64,000 nt of DNA from Devosiaceae bacterium (GTDB lineage: Bacteria; Pseudomonadota; Alphaproteobacteria; Rhizobiales; Devosiaceae), in assembly GCA_021648375.1 (NCBI GenBank), contig JAKISW010000008.1, positions 1-64,000 on the forward strand, given 5' to 3'. A program made the position numbers and the translations under genes. Under the pieces are notes generated by a model. The model was not told where the DNA came from, did not search any database, and saw only the letters and a list, made by a program, of their open reading frames with translations. This document shows positions 26,073-34,810 of the stretch, in pieces. Position 1 is the stretch's first letter; every line of letters begins with the position of its first letter.

Positions 26073-26407
26073 GCAAAATTTACCCCATACAACTGGACAA
26101 ATTCCCGCGCCTTTTAAGGCGCCAATAACCCTGTGTGTACTGGTAATTTTCTTTCCTCACCCCCTTAAAAGCACAAAATAATTCAATTCGCCTGCGAAAT
26201 ATTATATTGGAATTTGCAACAAACCGAGCGGGTAAGCAAAAATCATAAAATTTTCAAGCAAATCTTTCCTTTTTGGCTTTTACTTTCACTTGACACGCGA
26301 ACCGTTGGCGTTCCTAGTGGAATTGGTTTCGAATACTCAAAAAACACTACAAAACGAAACCCGGATAGATTATGTATGCGTGAGAATAGCTGTGCGAGAA
26401 ACCATCA
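26073..26407 (+). promoter_or_regulatory. AT-rich leader and promoter region of glpD
   Basis: No gene or repeat is seen. The region contains a TTGACA box at 26290-26295, a reasonable sigma-70 type -35 element, but no clear -10 box at the usual distance. Small inverted words are present (for example GCGCCTTTTAAGGCGC at 26109-26124, a perfect 16-bp palindrome). The GlpR operator cannot be identified by eye. Confidence 0.35.
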
Positions 26408-27937
26408 ATGCAAACAAATAACGACATCGAACCCTTTGACATATTTGTCATCGGCGGCGGAATTAACGGCTGCGGGATCGCCCGTGATGCTGCCGGGCGC
26501 GGCTACAGGGTTGGCTTGGCAGAAATGAATGATCTGGCCAGCGGAACATCATCCGGTGCAACCAAACTTATCCATGGCGGCCTGCGCTATCTGGAACATT
26601 ATGAATTCAGACTGGTTCATGAAGCATTGATGGAGCGCGAGCGCCTGTGGGCCATTGCACCCCACATAATCTGGCCGCTTCGCTTTGTACTTCCCATACA
26701 TAAAGGCATGCGTCCGGCCTGGTTTTTGCGTCTTGGACTTTTTATGTACGACTATATGGGCGGCCGCAAACTTTTGCCGCCAACTAAAACCATCGATATG
26801 CAAAACAGCGATGTTTCAGCCCCCCTAAAGCCCCTATACTCAAAGGCTTTTGAATATAGTGATGCCTGGGTAAACGATGCCAGAATGGTTGTTTTAAACG
26901 CCCGCGATGCTGCCGACCGGGGCGCTTCAATCATGACCCATACCAAGGTTATTGCGGCCAAAAGAATCAAAGACAAAGGCCAGGGCAATAATCAAATATG
27001 GGAAATTACTCTAAAACCTGAAAAATCAGAAGCCATAACAATACTTTCAAAAGTATTGGTCAATGCGGCCGGACCATGGGTCGACAGGGTTCTAAATGAT
27101 GCAATCAAGCGCGATGACGGCAAGCGCATTCGGCTGGTCAAAGGCTCGCACATAGTTGTTAAGCGTTTGTTTGATCACGACAAATGTTACATTTTTCAAA
27201 ATTCTGACGAGCGAATAATTTTTGCAATTCCCTATGAAGAGGATTTCACACTGATCGGAACCACCGATCAGGATTATGAAGGTGATCCGACAGATGTCAC
27301 TATTTCTGATGAGGAAATCACCTATTTATGTGATGCGGCCAGCGAATATTTTGCAAAACCTGTAACCCCTGATCAGATGGTCTGGTCCTATTCGGCTGTT
27401 CGTCCATTAATGGATGATGGCTCTTCAAAAGCCCAGGAAGCCACCCGCGATTATGTATTAACTGTGCAGGTTGAGGACGGCGCACCAATCATCAATGTTC
27501 ACGGCGGCAAACTCACCACCTATCGCAAACTCGCCCTTTCAGTTATGGAAAAAATTGCCTCTGTTTATGAAAGACGCGGCAAAGACTGGACAGGCGACGA
27601 ATGCCTGCCCGGAGGAGATTTTCCCGCCACCGGATTTGCTGATGAGGTTAAAAAACTAAAAAGCAATTATCCGTTTTTGAAACAAAGACACGCAAGACGA
27701 CTTGTCAGGCTTTATGGCACAATTGCCCATAAAATCCTTACTGATGTTAGCGAAATTGCAGGGCTTGGGATATTATTTGGCGATGATCTTTATGAGGTTG
27801 AGGTAAACCACCTTATTGAAAATGAATGGGCCATAAGTGTTGAAGATATATTGTGGCGAAGAACAAAACGCGGGCTTTGGTTTTCCCCGGATCAGGTTAA
27901 AACCCTGCAAAAATATCTTAAGGGCAGAATCAAATAA
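26408..27937 (+). CDS. glpD: Aerobic glycerol-3-phosphate dehydrogenase GlpD
   Basis: GlpD oxidises glycerol-3-phosphate to dihydroxyacetone phosphate at the inner membrane and passes electrons to quinone through FAD. The 509 residues are standard. The N-terminal FAD loop is VIGGGINGCGIARDAAGRG, followed by SGTSSGATKLIHGGLRYLEH, VNAAGPWVDRV, and the C-terminal catalytic block VWSYSAVRPL and VHGGKLTTYRKLA. With glpK at 31540-33033 on the other strand, the cell can use glycerol, although no glycerol uptake gene is in the window. Confidence 0.97.
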   Translation: MQTNNDIEPFDIFVIGGGINGCGIARDAAGRGYRVGLAEMNDLASGTSSGATKLIHGGLRYLEHYEFRLVHEALMERERLWAIAPHIIWPLRFVLPIHKGMRPAWFLRLGLFMYDYMGGRKLLPPTKTIDMQNSDVSAPLKPLYSKAFEYSDAWVNDARMVVLNARDAADRGASIMTHTKVIAAKRIKDKGQGNNQIWEITLKPEKSEAITILSKVLVNAAGPWVDRVLNDAIKRDDGKRIRLVKGSHIVVKRLFDHDKCYIFQNSDERIIFAIPYEEDFTLIGTTDQDYEGDPTDVTISDEEITYLCDAASEYFAKPVTPDQMVWSYSAVRPLMDDGSSKAQEATRDYVLTVQVEDGAPIINVHGGKLTTYRKLALSVMEKIASVYERRGKDWTGDECLPGGDFPATGFADEVKKLKSNYPFLKQRHARRLVRLYGTIAHKILTDVSEIAGLGILFGDDLYEVEVNHLIENEWAISVEDILWRRTKRGLWFSPDQVKTLQKYLKGRIK

Positions 27938-28077
27938 AAAGGGCCTTTGTAAATTCATCCATTCTGCTTGAGGCCTCTGACGGCCCTTTACCCTGCCCTA
28001 TGCCCTTGACTATTTTTAAACGAAGGGTCTAGGTTTGTTCTGGCTTTTGGCCAGAACAGGCAGTTTGGGGATATTTT

Positions 28078-29352
28078 GTGACTTCACATTCAGGCAGCGC
28101 CCCCACCATTGAAAACATCCCCCCCGATGGCAAAACGGTAAAAAAAACGGCGGATATCACAGCAGGTTTTACTGATAATCAATGGTATTGTCATCTGGCA
28201 CGCCAGACCGTGTTTTTCAGCTCTTTTTCCAACCGTCCCTTTGCCATGGATGAAGCTATTGCAACAGTGCGTGAAATTTTTAAACTGGCGCCCCATATTT
28301 TACAAAATTACAGCGCTGACTTTAAAGAAAGCTCTTTGAATAAAAACATGCTTTCCAGCATTATTTCACTGGAGCAGGTTGTCTCTCTTGATGAATATCC
28401 TGACAAATGGTCAATGGCAGGCGATGATATATTTGACAATTCTTCACTGCCTCCCCTGCGCATAAAGGTGGCCATGCTTAAAAACGGGCCTGACAAAAAG
28501 GGAAGATTTGCCGCTCTTTTAATCCTTTCGACCCATTCAATGTTTGAAGGGGTCGATGCTGCATCTCTTACCCGGTCCAAAACTGTGCAGCGCGGCACTG
28601 TCACCAAAAAACCCGCCTCAACATCAACGTTCAAAAAATTTGGATATACAGCAATGGCTGCAGCGCTGGCACCGTTACAGCTGTTGGCAGCATTTTTATT
28701 TGCCCCCCGAACTGGCGATGTGGGCATTAAAACCCTGGCAATCTCTCGATCCGACCTGCGTACAGGGGCCAACAAGCTGGGAATTAGCCAACAGGCCCTG
28801 ATGTTTGCTCTGGCATCATTTGCACTGAACGGGAAAGAAAAAGCATTTTCTAAAAAATCCCTTTCAACCCTTTTTGCGGATTTAAACCAGACCAGTGATT
28901 TTAAAACCAATGATGAATTTTTTCAGTTTAGAATGATCGACCTCAACCTGAAGGTAAAAGACAATTTTACTGATTTTGCCATGGGCGTTGCCAAAACATT
29001 GCAACAGGCACAAGCCGGTAATAAATCCCATACCCAGACATTGCTAAATTCCATGTTTGGCATGCACCGGCGTTTGCATTCTTTGTTTCCGTTTTTATAC
29101 ACAGCCCAGCTGTTTCGCTTTTCCGCAGGCTATGATTTTACCCTGTCCCTTGCGCCGCCCCAACACCTTGGCGGCGGTTTAACCGAGGGGCTGATGGAGC
29201 CGGTTTTTACCGGTACATATCACCCCGGATTCAACATGTGCGTTTTTTCACCGGGGCGTAGCTATGTCACTTTCAACTTTTCCCTGCGTCAGCGTTATCT
29301 GAAAAATATTGATAATATTCCGGCCCTGTTGGAACAGTTACTAAAATCTTAA
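28078..29352 (+). CDS. WS/DGAT-like acyltransferase homologue B (CAT superfamily)
   Basis: The 424 residues start at a GTG (28078) after GGGGATATTTT. The protein aligns with homologue A from end to end: DEYPDKWSMAGDDIFDNSSL matches DGYPDKWIDAGRDLYTDKNL, STHSMFEGVDAASLTRSK matches the HxxxEG block, and TGTYHPGFNMCVFSPGRSYV matches the C-terminal block. A hydrophobic stretch lies near residues 195-215. As in A, the catalytic motif of WS/DGAT enzymes is altered from HHxxxDG to THxxxEG. The two copies flank glpD. The role is unknown; an acyltransferase using a glycerol-derived acceptor is a guess. Confidence 0.65.
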   Translation: MTSHSGSAPTIENIPPDGKTVKKTADITAGFTDNQWYCHLARQTVFFSSFSNRPFAMDEAIATVREIFKLAPHILQNYSADFKESSLNKNMLSSIISLEQVVSLDEYPDKWSMAGDDIFDNSSLPPLRIKVAMLKNGPDKKGRFAALLILSTHSMFEGVDAASLTRSKTVQRGTVTKKPASTSTFKKFGYTAMAAALAPLQLLAAFLFAPRTGDVGIKTLAISRSDLRTGANKLGISQQALMFALASFALNGKEKAFSKKSLSTLFADLNQTSDFKTNDEFFQFRMIDLNLKVKDNFTDFAMGVAKTLQQAQAGNKSHTQTLLNSMFGMHRRLHSLFPFLYTAQLFRFSAGYDFTLSLAPPQHLGGGLTEGLMEPVFTGTYHPGFNMCVFSPGRSYVTFNFSLRQRYLKNIDNIPALLEQLLKS

Positions 29353-29581
29353 TCATCTATCCGATCCCGCTCATGACCAGAAAGTGACTGAAAACAATTT
29401 TTATTTGTCAAAAATTTCTAATAGTCTGAACACCACTATTACGCCATGAGACAGCTATAATAAAACCAGAATCAATTTGCCTATATAAAGGCTCGCTCAA
29501 TTAAAGTTTTTAAGTTACCTATGGACCTAACAAGGTCAGACAACAAAGCGCGTTGAAGAAAAATTCCGTCAGGAGAATAAA

Positions 29582-30898
29582 GTGAATATTACCAAAACTA
29601 ACTGGCTGCTGGCGATAGCATTTGCAGCGGCCCTCACACTGACACCTGCAAAGGCGCAGCAAAATTCAGATTCATCAGCCCAGACTGAAGAAGTGACAAT
29701 TGTTGATGTCGTTAATAATTATGCTGATATTGGACTTGCCACTTTTCAGGATTCTTTAAGAACCGCCGAGCAGTTGCGCACCGCGATTGAAGACCTGTTA
29801 AACGATCCAAATGACGAAACTTTAGAACTGGCGCAAGAAGCCTGGCGCACCGCACGCATTCCTTTTGAAATCAGCGAAATTTATGTGCAGGCCAATCCGA
29901 TAGTTGGTGATTGGGTAAACCGGGTAAACGCATGGCCCATTGATCCTGATTATATTGATTACCCCGGTTCTGGCGCCCCATCTGCAGACAATAACAGCGC
30001 AAGCGAAAATATTATCGGCTCCACCACTATTACTCTTGGTGGCAATACCATCGATGTGGAAAAAATTACCACTGAACTCATTTCTCAAAACCTTCACCTG
30101 CCCAATGGCGATCAAACAAAAATTGCATCCGGTTATCAGGTGATTGAGTTTTTGCTCTGGGGCAATGATACTTTAGGGGCCGAAGAAAAAGACGTTGAAG
30201 ACGGAGCGGGGAAGCGACCTGCAACAGATTTTGATCTTGAAACCTGCACCAACCAGAATTGCGAACGCCGGGGCGAATATCTTTATGCGGCGGTAAACCT
30301 TCTTATTGAGGATTTGCAGGAAATGGTCGGCAACTGGCTGGCCACCGGGCAGGCGCGACGGGCTTTGCTGGCCGACCCTGACATGGGTCTTTCGATGATG
30401 ATTTCTGGAATGGGATCGCTCGCTCTTGGTGAATTAGCGGGCAACCGTCTGATGCGCTCCATCAATGTGGGCGATCAGACAGGCGAACAGGATAGGTTTT
30501 CCAACAATACAAATATTTCTTATCTGTTTAATGCCCGCGGGCTTATCGGCGTTTATTTCGGTGAGTATTTTACCATGGAAGATGATTATATTGCTGGGGC
30601 GTCCATGGCCGATATTTTGGAAAAAACCAACCCGGAACTGGATGAAGAATTCAGGATTGCACTTGGTCTTACCATGGCCCGTATGCGCCTGATGGTGGAA
30701 TATGCCCGTGATGTTGAAGCCTATGACTTAATGATTGCCCCCGGTAATGAAGAAGGCAACGGCTTAATTTTAGAGGCGGTTGCTTCCCTAATTGATCTAA
30801 CCCAGGTTATTGAAAAATTCCCGGCCGCATTTGGCGTAGACCCGATCGAATTTATAGGGTCTGCCGAGTTGGACAATTTTGTACCCTCCACTGAATAG
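29582..30898 (+). CDS. Imelysin-family (M75-like) exported protein
   Basis: A GTG start follows AGGAG. The signal peptide ends near residue 25 (AKAQQ). The 438 residues match the imelysin/insulinase-like family of iron-regulated or copper-associated outer-membrane or periplasmic proteins: AWRTARIPFEISEIYVQANP, EFLLWGNDTLG, GKRPATDFD, and the paired cysteines in ETCTNQNCERRGEYL. The family's GxHxxE motif reads GYQVIE here, so the histidine is glutamine. It is followed after 18 nt by a CAP-domain lipoprotein, probably in one operon. The biochemical role of the family is not settled (peptidase-like fold, iron uptake link). Confidence 0.87.
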   Translation: MNITKTNWLLAIAFAAALTLTPAKAQQNSDSSAQTEEVTIVDVVNNYADIGLATFQDSLRTAEQLRTAIEDLLNDPNDETLELAQEAWRTARIPFEISEIYVQANPIVGDWVNRVNAWPIDPDYIDYPGSGAPSADNNSASENIIGSTTITLGGNTIDVEKITTELISQNLHLPNGDQTKIASGYQVIEFLLWGNDTLGAEEKDVEDGAGKRPATDFDLETCTNQNCERRGEYLYAAVNLLIEDLQEMVGNWLATGQARRALLADPDMGLSMMISGMGSLALGELAGNRLMRSINVGDQTGEQDRFSNNTNISYLFNARGLIGVYFGEYFTMEDDYIAGASMADILEKTNPELDEEFRIALGLTMARMRLMVEYARDVEAYDLMIAPGNEEGNGLILEAVASLIDLTQVIEKFPAAFGVDPIEFIGSAELDNFVPSTE

Positions 30899-30916
30899 GC
30901 AACAGGGTCAGGGCTT

Positions 30917-31417
30917 ATGAATTTAAGATTACTTACCAAAAGAAACTTCTTAATATTGGGATTGGGCGGCACACTTAGCGCCTGCTCTCAATATTTGCCC
31001 GAAGGCAGCACAAGCCCCGTATTTCTTTCGCGCGAAATTATAATGACAAAAATCAACGCAACCCGAGCCGCCAATGGTGTGAAAGCACTGGCCTATAATC
31101 CGGTTTTGGAAAAAGCTGCGCAAATCCATGTCCGCCTGATGGCACAAAAAGGCGAATTATCCCATGAGTTGGGGGGAACTTTGCGCGAAAGGGTAACGGC
31201 CGTTGGCTATCAGGGAGCGGTTGGAGAAAATCTGGCTGGTGGCCAGGACACCCTTGAAGACGCAATCAAGGGCTGGCTGGAATCACGGCCCCATCGCAAT
31301 ACGCTGCTAAACCCCAAATTCACCGAATTCGGCTTCGCTGTAGCCGAAGGGGGCGGCGAATATGAAATCTACTGGGCAATGATTTTTGGCAGTAGTTTTG
31401 AAGCCTGGCTGGGTTGA
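30917..31417 (+). CDS. CAP-domain (SCP/PR-1-like) lipoprotein
   Basis: The 166 residues start with a signal ending in the lipobox LSAC (Cys near residue 23). The mature part is a CAP domain: INATRAANGVKALAYNPVLEKAAQIHVRLM, LSHELGGTLRERVTAVGY, GENLAGG, and SRPHRNTLLNPKFTEFGFAVAEG, followed by YWAMIFG. This is the bacterial type with conserved His and Glu pairs. Function is unknown. It is anchored in a membrane facing the periplasm and lies just behind the imelysin-family gene. Confidence 0.88.
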   Translation: MNLRLLTKRNFLILGLGGTLSACSQYLPEGSTSPVFLSREIIMTKINATRAANGVKALAYNPVLEKAAQIHVRLMAQKGELSHELGGTLRERVTAVGYQGAVGENLAGGQDTLEDAIKGWLESRPHRNTLLNPKFTEFGFAVAEGGGEYEIYWAMIFGSSFEAWLG

Positions 31418-31422
31418 TTTAC

Positions 31423-31539
31423 AGCATGTCTCCCAAAAGAGGGAGCCGGTTTTGGGATAAAAGATATGCAAAAACAAAGAGATAAAGCGTTGGAGCGGCT
31501 TAAATGAAACGCGACACGCTTTAGGGGCAGGTCCTGACC
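31423..31539 (-). repeat. Intergenic palindromic element with a GGTCAGGACC motif at the glpK stop
   Basis: The element contains AGCATGTCTCCC, GGGAGCCGGTTTTGGGA, AAGATATGCAAAAACAAAG, ATAAAGCG and a closing GCGACACGCTTTA, a distant form of the rhizobial palindrome seen at 4312 and 8505. At the glpK end it joins AGGGTCAGGACCTGCCCCT, whose TAG (31542-31540) is the stop codon of glpK. Pairing arms include TCTCCC with GGGAG. It fills the whole spacer between the convergent CAP and glpK genes. Confidence 0.75.
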
Positions 31540-33033
31540 CTAAAGCTTCTTGCTCAAAGTTCTCTCAATCGCATCGCGCCATCCACGCAATTTTTTATTC
31601 CGCAATTTCCTGTCAATTTTCGGGGTAAATTGCTCATCAAGCGACCAATCCCTGGCAAAATGACGCTCGTTTTCCCAAACGCCCACATGGGCACCCGCCA
31701 GCCATGCCGCGCCAAGTGCTGTGGTTTCAAGAATGGTCGGCCGATCCACCGGCGCGTCAAGAATATCAGCCAGAAACTGCATGGTCCAATCCGAGGCGAC
31801 CATGCCCCCATCAACCCTTAAAACTGTTTCACTCTCCTGCCCTTTCCAGTCCTTGGCCATTGCATCCATCAGGTCTTTAGCCTGAAAGCAAACCGCTTCA
31901 AGGGCAGCTTTTGCCAATTCGTTGGCCCCTGTTGCACGGGTAAGTCCAAAAATTGCCCCGCGCGCATCCGCGTCCCAATGAGGTGCGCCAAGACCAACAA
32001 ATGCCGGCACCATATAAACGTCCTGATTGGGGTCGGCTTCTTCTGCCATCTTTCCGGTTTCATCAGCTGAATTAATCACTCCCAAACCGTCCCGCAACCA
32101 TTGCACGGCAGCCCCGGCAACAAATACCGACCCCTCAAGTGCGTAGGTGGTTTTGCCATTAAAGCGATAAGCGATGGTGGTAAGCAGCCGGTTTTTAGAA
32201 CGCACCAGCTCTTCCCCGGTATTCAAAAGCGCAAAACAACCGGTTCCAAATGTAGCCTTCATCATTCCCGGATCAAAACAACATTGCCCGATCGTGGCCG
32301 CATGCTGATCACCGGCAACACCGCGAATGGCAATAGGTGATCCAAAAAGTTCCGGGTCCGTCACCCCGTAATTATCAGCGCAATCCTTGACTTCCGGCAA
32401 TATTTCAGCTGGGACTTTTAGGATTTTAAGCAGTTCTTCGTCCCATTCCTGGGTTTGAATATCAAACATCAAAGTTCTGCTGGCGTTGGTGGCATCGGTG
32501 GCATGCACCTCTCCTCCGGTCAATCGCCAGATCAAAAAACAATCAATAGTGCCAAAGGCCAGCTTTCCCTTGCGAGCTTTTTCACGGATCCCTGCAACAT
32601 TTTCCATCAACCACCTTACTTTGGTTCCAGAAAAATAAGGGTCCAGCAACAGCCCGGTTTTTTTGGTGAAAATCTTTTCCCGCCCGGCAAGTTTTAAAGT
32701 TTCGCACAAGGGCGCGGTGCGCCTGTCCTGCCAGACGATGGCGTTATAAACTGGTTTGCCGGTTTCTCGATCCCAGATAACCACCGTTTCGCGCTGATTG
32801 GTTATTCCAATTGCCGCGATGTCGCTGGCGCTGATATTTGCTTGTTTTATTGCCTCGCGACAGGTGACAAGAACGCTTTCCCAGATTTCTTCCGGGTCAT
32901 GCTCCACCCATCCGGAATTTGGATAAATCTGGGTAAATTCCTTTTGAGAGCTGGAGACAATTTTTTGATCTGTATCAAATATAATTGCCCTGCTTGAGGT
33001 CGTTCCCTGATCAATTGCCAGAATATAATCCAC
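31540..33033 (-). CDS. glpK: Glycerol kinase GlpK
   Basis: GlpK phosphorylates glycerol to glycerol-3-phosphate in the cytoplasm. The 497 residues are standard FGGY kinase: N-terminal AIDQGTTSSRAIIFD, GWVEHDPEEIW, NQRETVVIWDRETG, the FGGY-type signature FGTGCFALLNTGEELV, and VDGGMVASDWTMQFLADIL. It supplies the substrate of GlpD, encoded 4 kb away on the other strand. The TAG stop is the first triplet of a repeat element. Confidence 0.97.
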   Translation of the reverse strand: MDYILAIDQGTTSSRAIIFDTDQKIVSSSQKEFTQIYPNSGWVEHDPEEIWESVLVTCREAIKQANISASDIAAIGITNQRETVVIWDRETGKPVYNAIVWQDRRTAPLCETLKLAGREKIFTKKTGLLLDPYFSGTKVRWLMENVAGIREKARKGKLAFGTIDCFLIWRLTGGEVHATDATNASRTLMFDIQTQEWDEELLKILKVPAEILPEVKDCADNYGVTDPELFGSPIAIRGVAGDQHAATIGQCCFDPGMMKATFGTGCFALLNTGEELVRSKNRLLTTIAYRFNGKTTYALEGSVFVAGAAVQWLRDGLGVINSADETGKMAEEADPNQDVYMVPAFVGLGAPHWDADARGAIFGLTRATGANELAKAALEAVCFQAKDLMDAMAKDWKGQESETVLRVDGGMVASDWTMQFLADILDAPVDRPTILETTALGAAWLAGAHVGVWENERHFARDWSLDEQFTPKIDRKLRNKKLRGWRDAIERTLSKKL

Positions 33034-33122
33034 TGTTTAAGTCCCCGCCATATTGTAACTGCGCAACATTTGCTTCACAATTTTACATCTCGACAATCAG
33101 TTTGCAATACCGGAGAAAACCA

Positions 33123-34052
33123 GTGCCCGATAAGGTGTTAATTACCCAAAAACTGCTCAAATCCTGTGAAAATCAGATTTATGAAAAATTCGATGCCACC
33201 CGCTTATATGAACAAAAAGACCCTACCGAATTTTTGCGAGATAATGGCAACAAGTTCACGGCCATCGCCGGATATGGGGTTGATGCATCTTTAATTGGCA
33301 AAATGCCAAACCTAAAAATGATTGCCAATTTCGGAGTCGGTTATGACGGCATTGATATTAATACCGCCGCCAAGCGCTCGATTGCCGTATCCAACACCCC
33401 CGATGTTTTAAACGATGCCATGGCAGAAATAACCATTGGTCTGATGATAGCCCTGTCGCGAAAAATCATACCCGCCGATCAATTTGTTCGTCAAGGCAAA
33501 TGGAAAGCAGGAAATTTTCCCCTGCAAAGCGAACTCAAAGGCAAGGTCGCAGGAATTGTTGGTCTTGGGCGTATCGGCAAGGAAATTGCGCTGCGTTGCA
33601 CGGCGATGAAAATGCAGGTGATTTATTTTGGACGTACCGATCAAAAAGATCAGCCCTATCAATATTTTGAGGATCTGATGAAAATGGCTGAAATCTGCGA
33701 CTGGCTTATTGTGGCAACCCCGGGTGGCAAAAAAACCAACAAATTGGTGGATGCAGATGTGCTTGATGCTTTGGGCAAAAGCGGATTTTTGATCAATATC
33801 GCCAGAGGCTCGGTGGTGGATGAAATATCACTGGTTGAAAAGCTGAAACAGGGAGAGTTGGCCGGGGCCGGTTTGGATGTTTTTGATGACGAACCAAATG
33901 TCCCCCCTGCCCTTTTCGAGATGGACAATGTCATCCTCTCCCCCCATCAGGGCAGCGCAACCAGACAGACCCGCAACGCCATGGGCCAACTGTTGGTGGC
34001 AAATCTGGAGGCATTTTTCGCCGGTAAGCCTTTGCTGACGCCGGTAATCTAG
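33123..34052 (+). CDS. D-isomer-specific 2-hydroxyacid dehydrogenase
   Basis: The best start is the GTG at 33123, with GGAG 7 nt before it, giving 309 residues. The longer open frame begins inside the divergent glpK gene and is rejected. The protein shows the NAD(P) loop GIVGLGRIGKEIALR (about residue 140), the catalytic Arg in LINIARGSVVDE, a Glu in DDEPNVPPALFE, and the His in NVILSPHQGSATRQ. This is the D-lactate/glyoxylate/hydroxypyruvate reductase group; the exact substrate cannot be told. It converges on the next gene with a 4-nt overlap of ends. Confidence 0.93.
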   Translation: MPDKVLITQKLLKSCENQIYEKFDATRLYEQKDPTEFLRDNGNKFTAIAGYGVDASLIGKMPNLKMIANFGVGYDGIDINTAAKRSIAVSNTPDVLNDAMAEITIGLMIALSRKIIPADQFVRQGKWKAGNFPLQSELKGKVAGIVGLGRIGKEIALRCTAMKMQVIYFGRTDQKDQPYQYFEDLMKMAEICDWLIVATPGGKKTNKLVDADVLDALGKSGFLINIARGSVVDEISLVEKLKQGELAGAGLDVFDDEPNVPPALFEMDNVILSPHQGSATRQTRNAMGQLLVANLEAFFAGKPLLTPVI

Positions 34053-34801
34053 CGTCCTGCTATTTCCCTGATCACCAGATCATCATTATAAATCATCCCG
34101 GAGGTAATTGATGGTGGAGCATAAAGGCCAAAATGGGCCTGGGTGAAAAGCCCATTGCCGCGCCTAACCTCAGCTTCCGAAACCAGCACATCATTCTGCC
34201 AGACTTTTGCGTATCCGTTATCCTTGTCAAAATGCAGCTCAGCGGTAAGTTTTACCCATTGTCGAAATGGAAATTTCAGCGTTTCATTCTGATAGGTGGT
34301 TATTCCTTTGGCATTGGTTGGCACATGCATAAGGTGCACAATGCCCTTATCACTGAGGTTTATCAGAACCGGGTCCCATGTGTCGCGCGTAGTATAATCA
34401 AGGGTTGCAAAACTAAACCATTCACCCGGTTTTAAATCCATATCCAGCCAGACCCAGAATTCAATTTTCACCGGAGTTTTAAAAGCCCCGCCTGCAAGTT
34501 TGTATAATTGAATTGTCGGATATCCACGATGGTTATTGTTGACAAATCTTGAGCTTGGCGGATTGGAACCCGTCACCCATCCCTTATGGGCAAAACTTCC
34601 AGATCGAACAATTTCTGAAGAACGATCGTGGCTGGCGGTGGGTTTTGCATCCTGTGGGACAATATAAAAACCGGCAAAATCATCCACAGATTCAAAGCTG
34701 GTTTGATAGGTACGAAAATGTGTGTTGTTTTCTTTTGCAAGCGTTGGCAACACGCTCCCTGCTACTGCAAATACTGCAGCCATTATTATACGTAAAACCA
34801 T
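34049..34801 (-). CDS. Exported protein with a probable concanavalin-like beta-sandwich
   Basis: The 250 residues start with a signal peptide (about 1-22). The mature part is rich in beta strands and aromatic residues (KIEFWVWLDMDLKPGEWFSF, WVKLTAELHFDKDNGYAKVW, AHFGLYAPPSITSGMIYND). The order (damage-free jelly roll, final DDLVIRE strand) resembles polysaccharide-lyase or lectin-like domains. I cannot name catalytic residues, so it may bind rather than cut glycans. It sits after the AbrB-type gene on the same strand with a 9-nt gap. Confidence 0.6.
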   Translation of the reverse strand: MVLRIIMAAVFAVAGSVLPTLAKENNTHFRTYQTSFESVDDFAGFYIVPQDAKPTASHDRSSEIVRSGSFAHKGWVTGSNPPSSRFVNNNHRGYPTIQLYKLAGGAFKTPVKIEFWVWLDMDLKPGEWFSFATLDYTTRDTWDPVLINLSDKGIVHLMHVPTNAKGITTYQNETLKFPFRQWVKLTAELHFDKDNGYAKVWQNDVLVSEAEVRRGNGLFTQAHFGLYAPPSITSGMIYNDDLVIREIAGR

Positions 34802-34810
34802 ATTAAAAAA

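Noticed and set aside
32985..33122. A longer N-terminus for the 2-hydroxyacid dehydrogenase
   Set aside because: It would overlap the start of glpK on the other strand, and the GTG at 33123 has a proper ribosome binding site and a family-like N-terminus.
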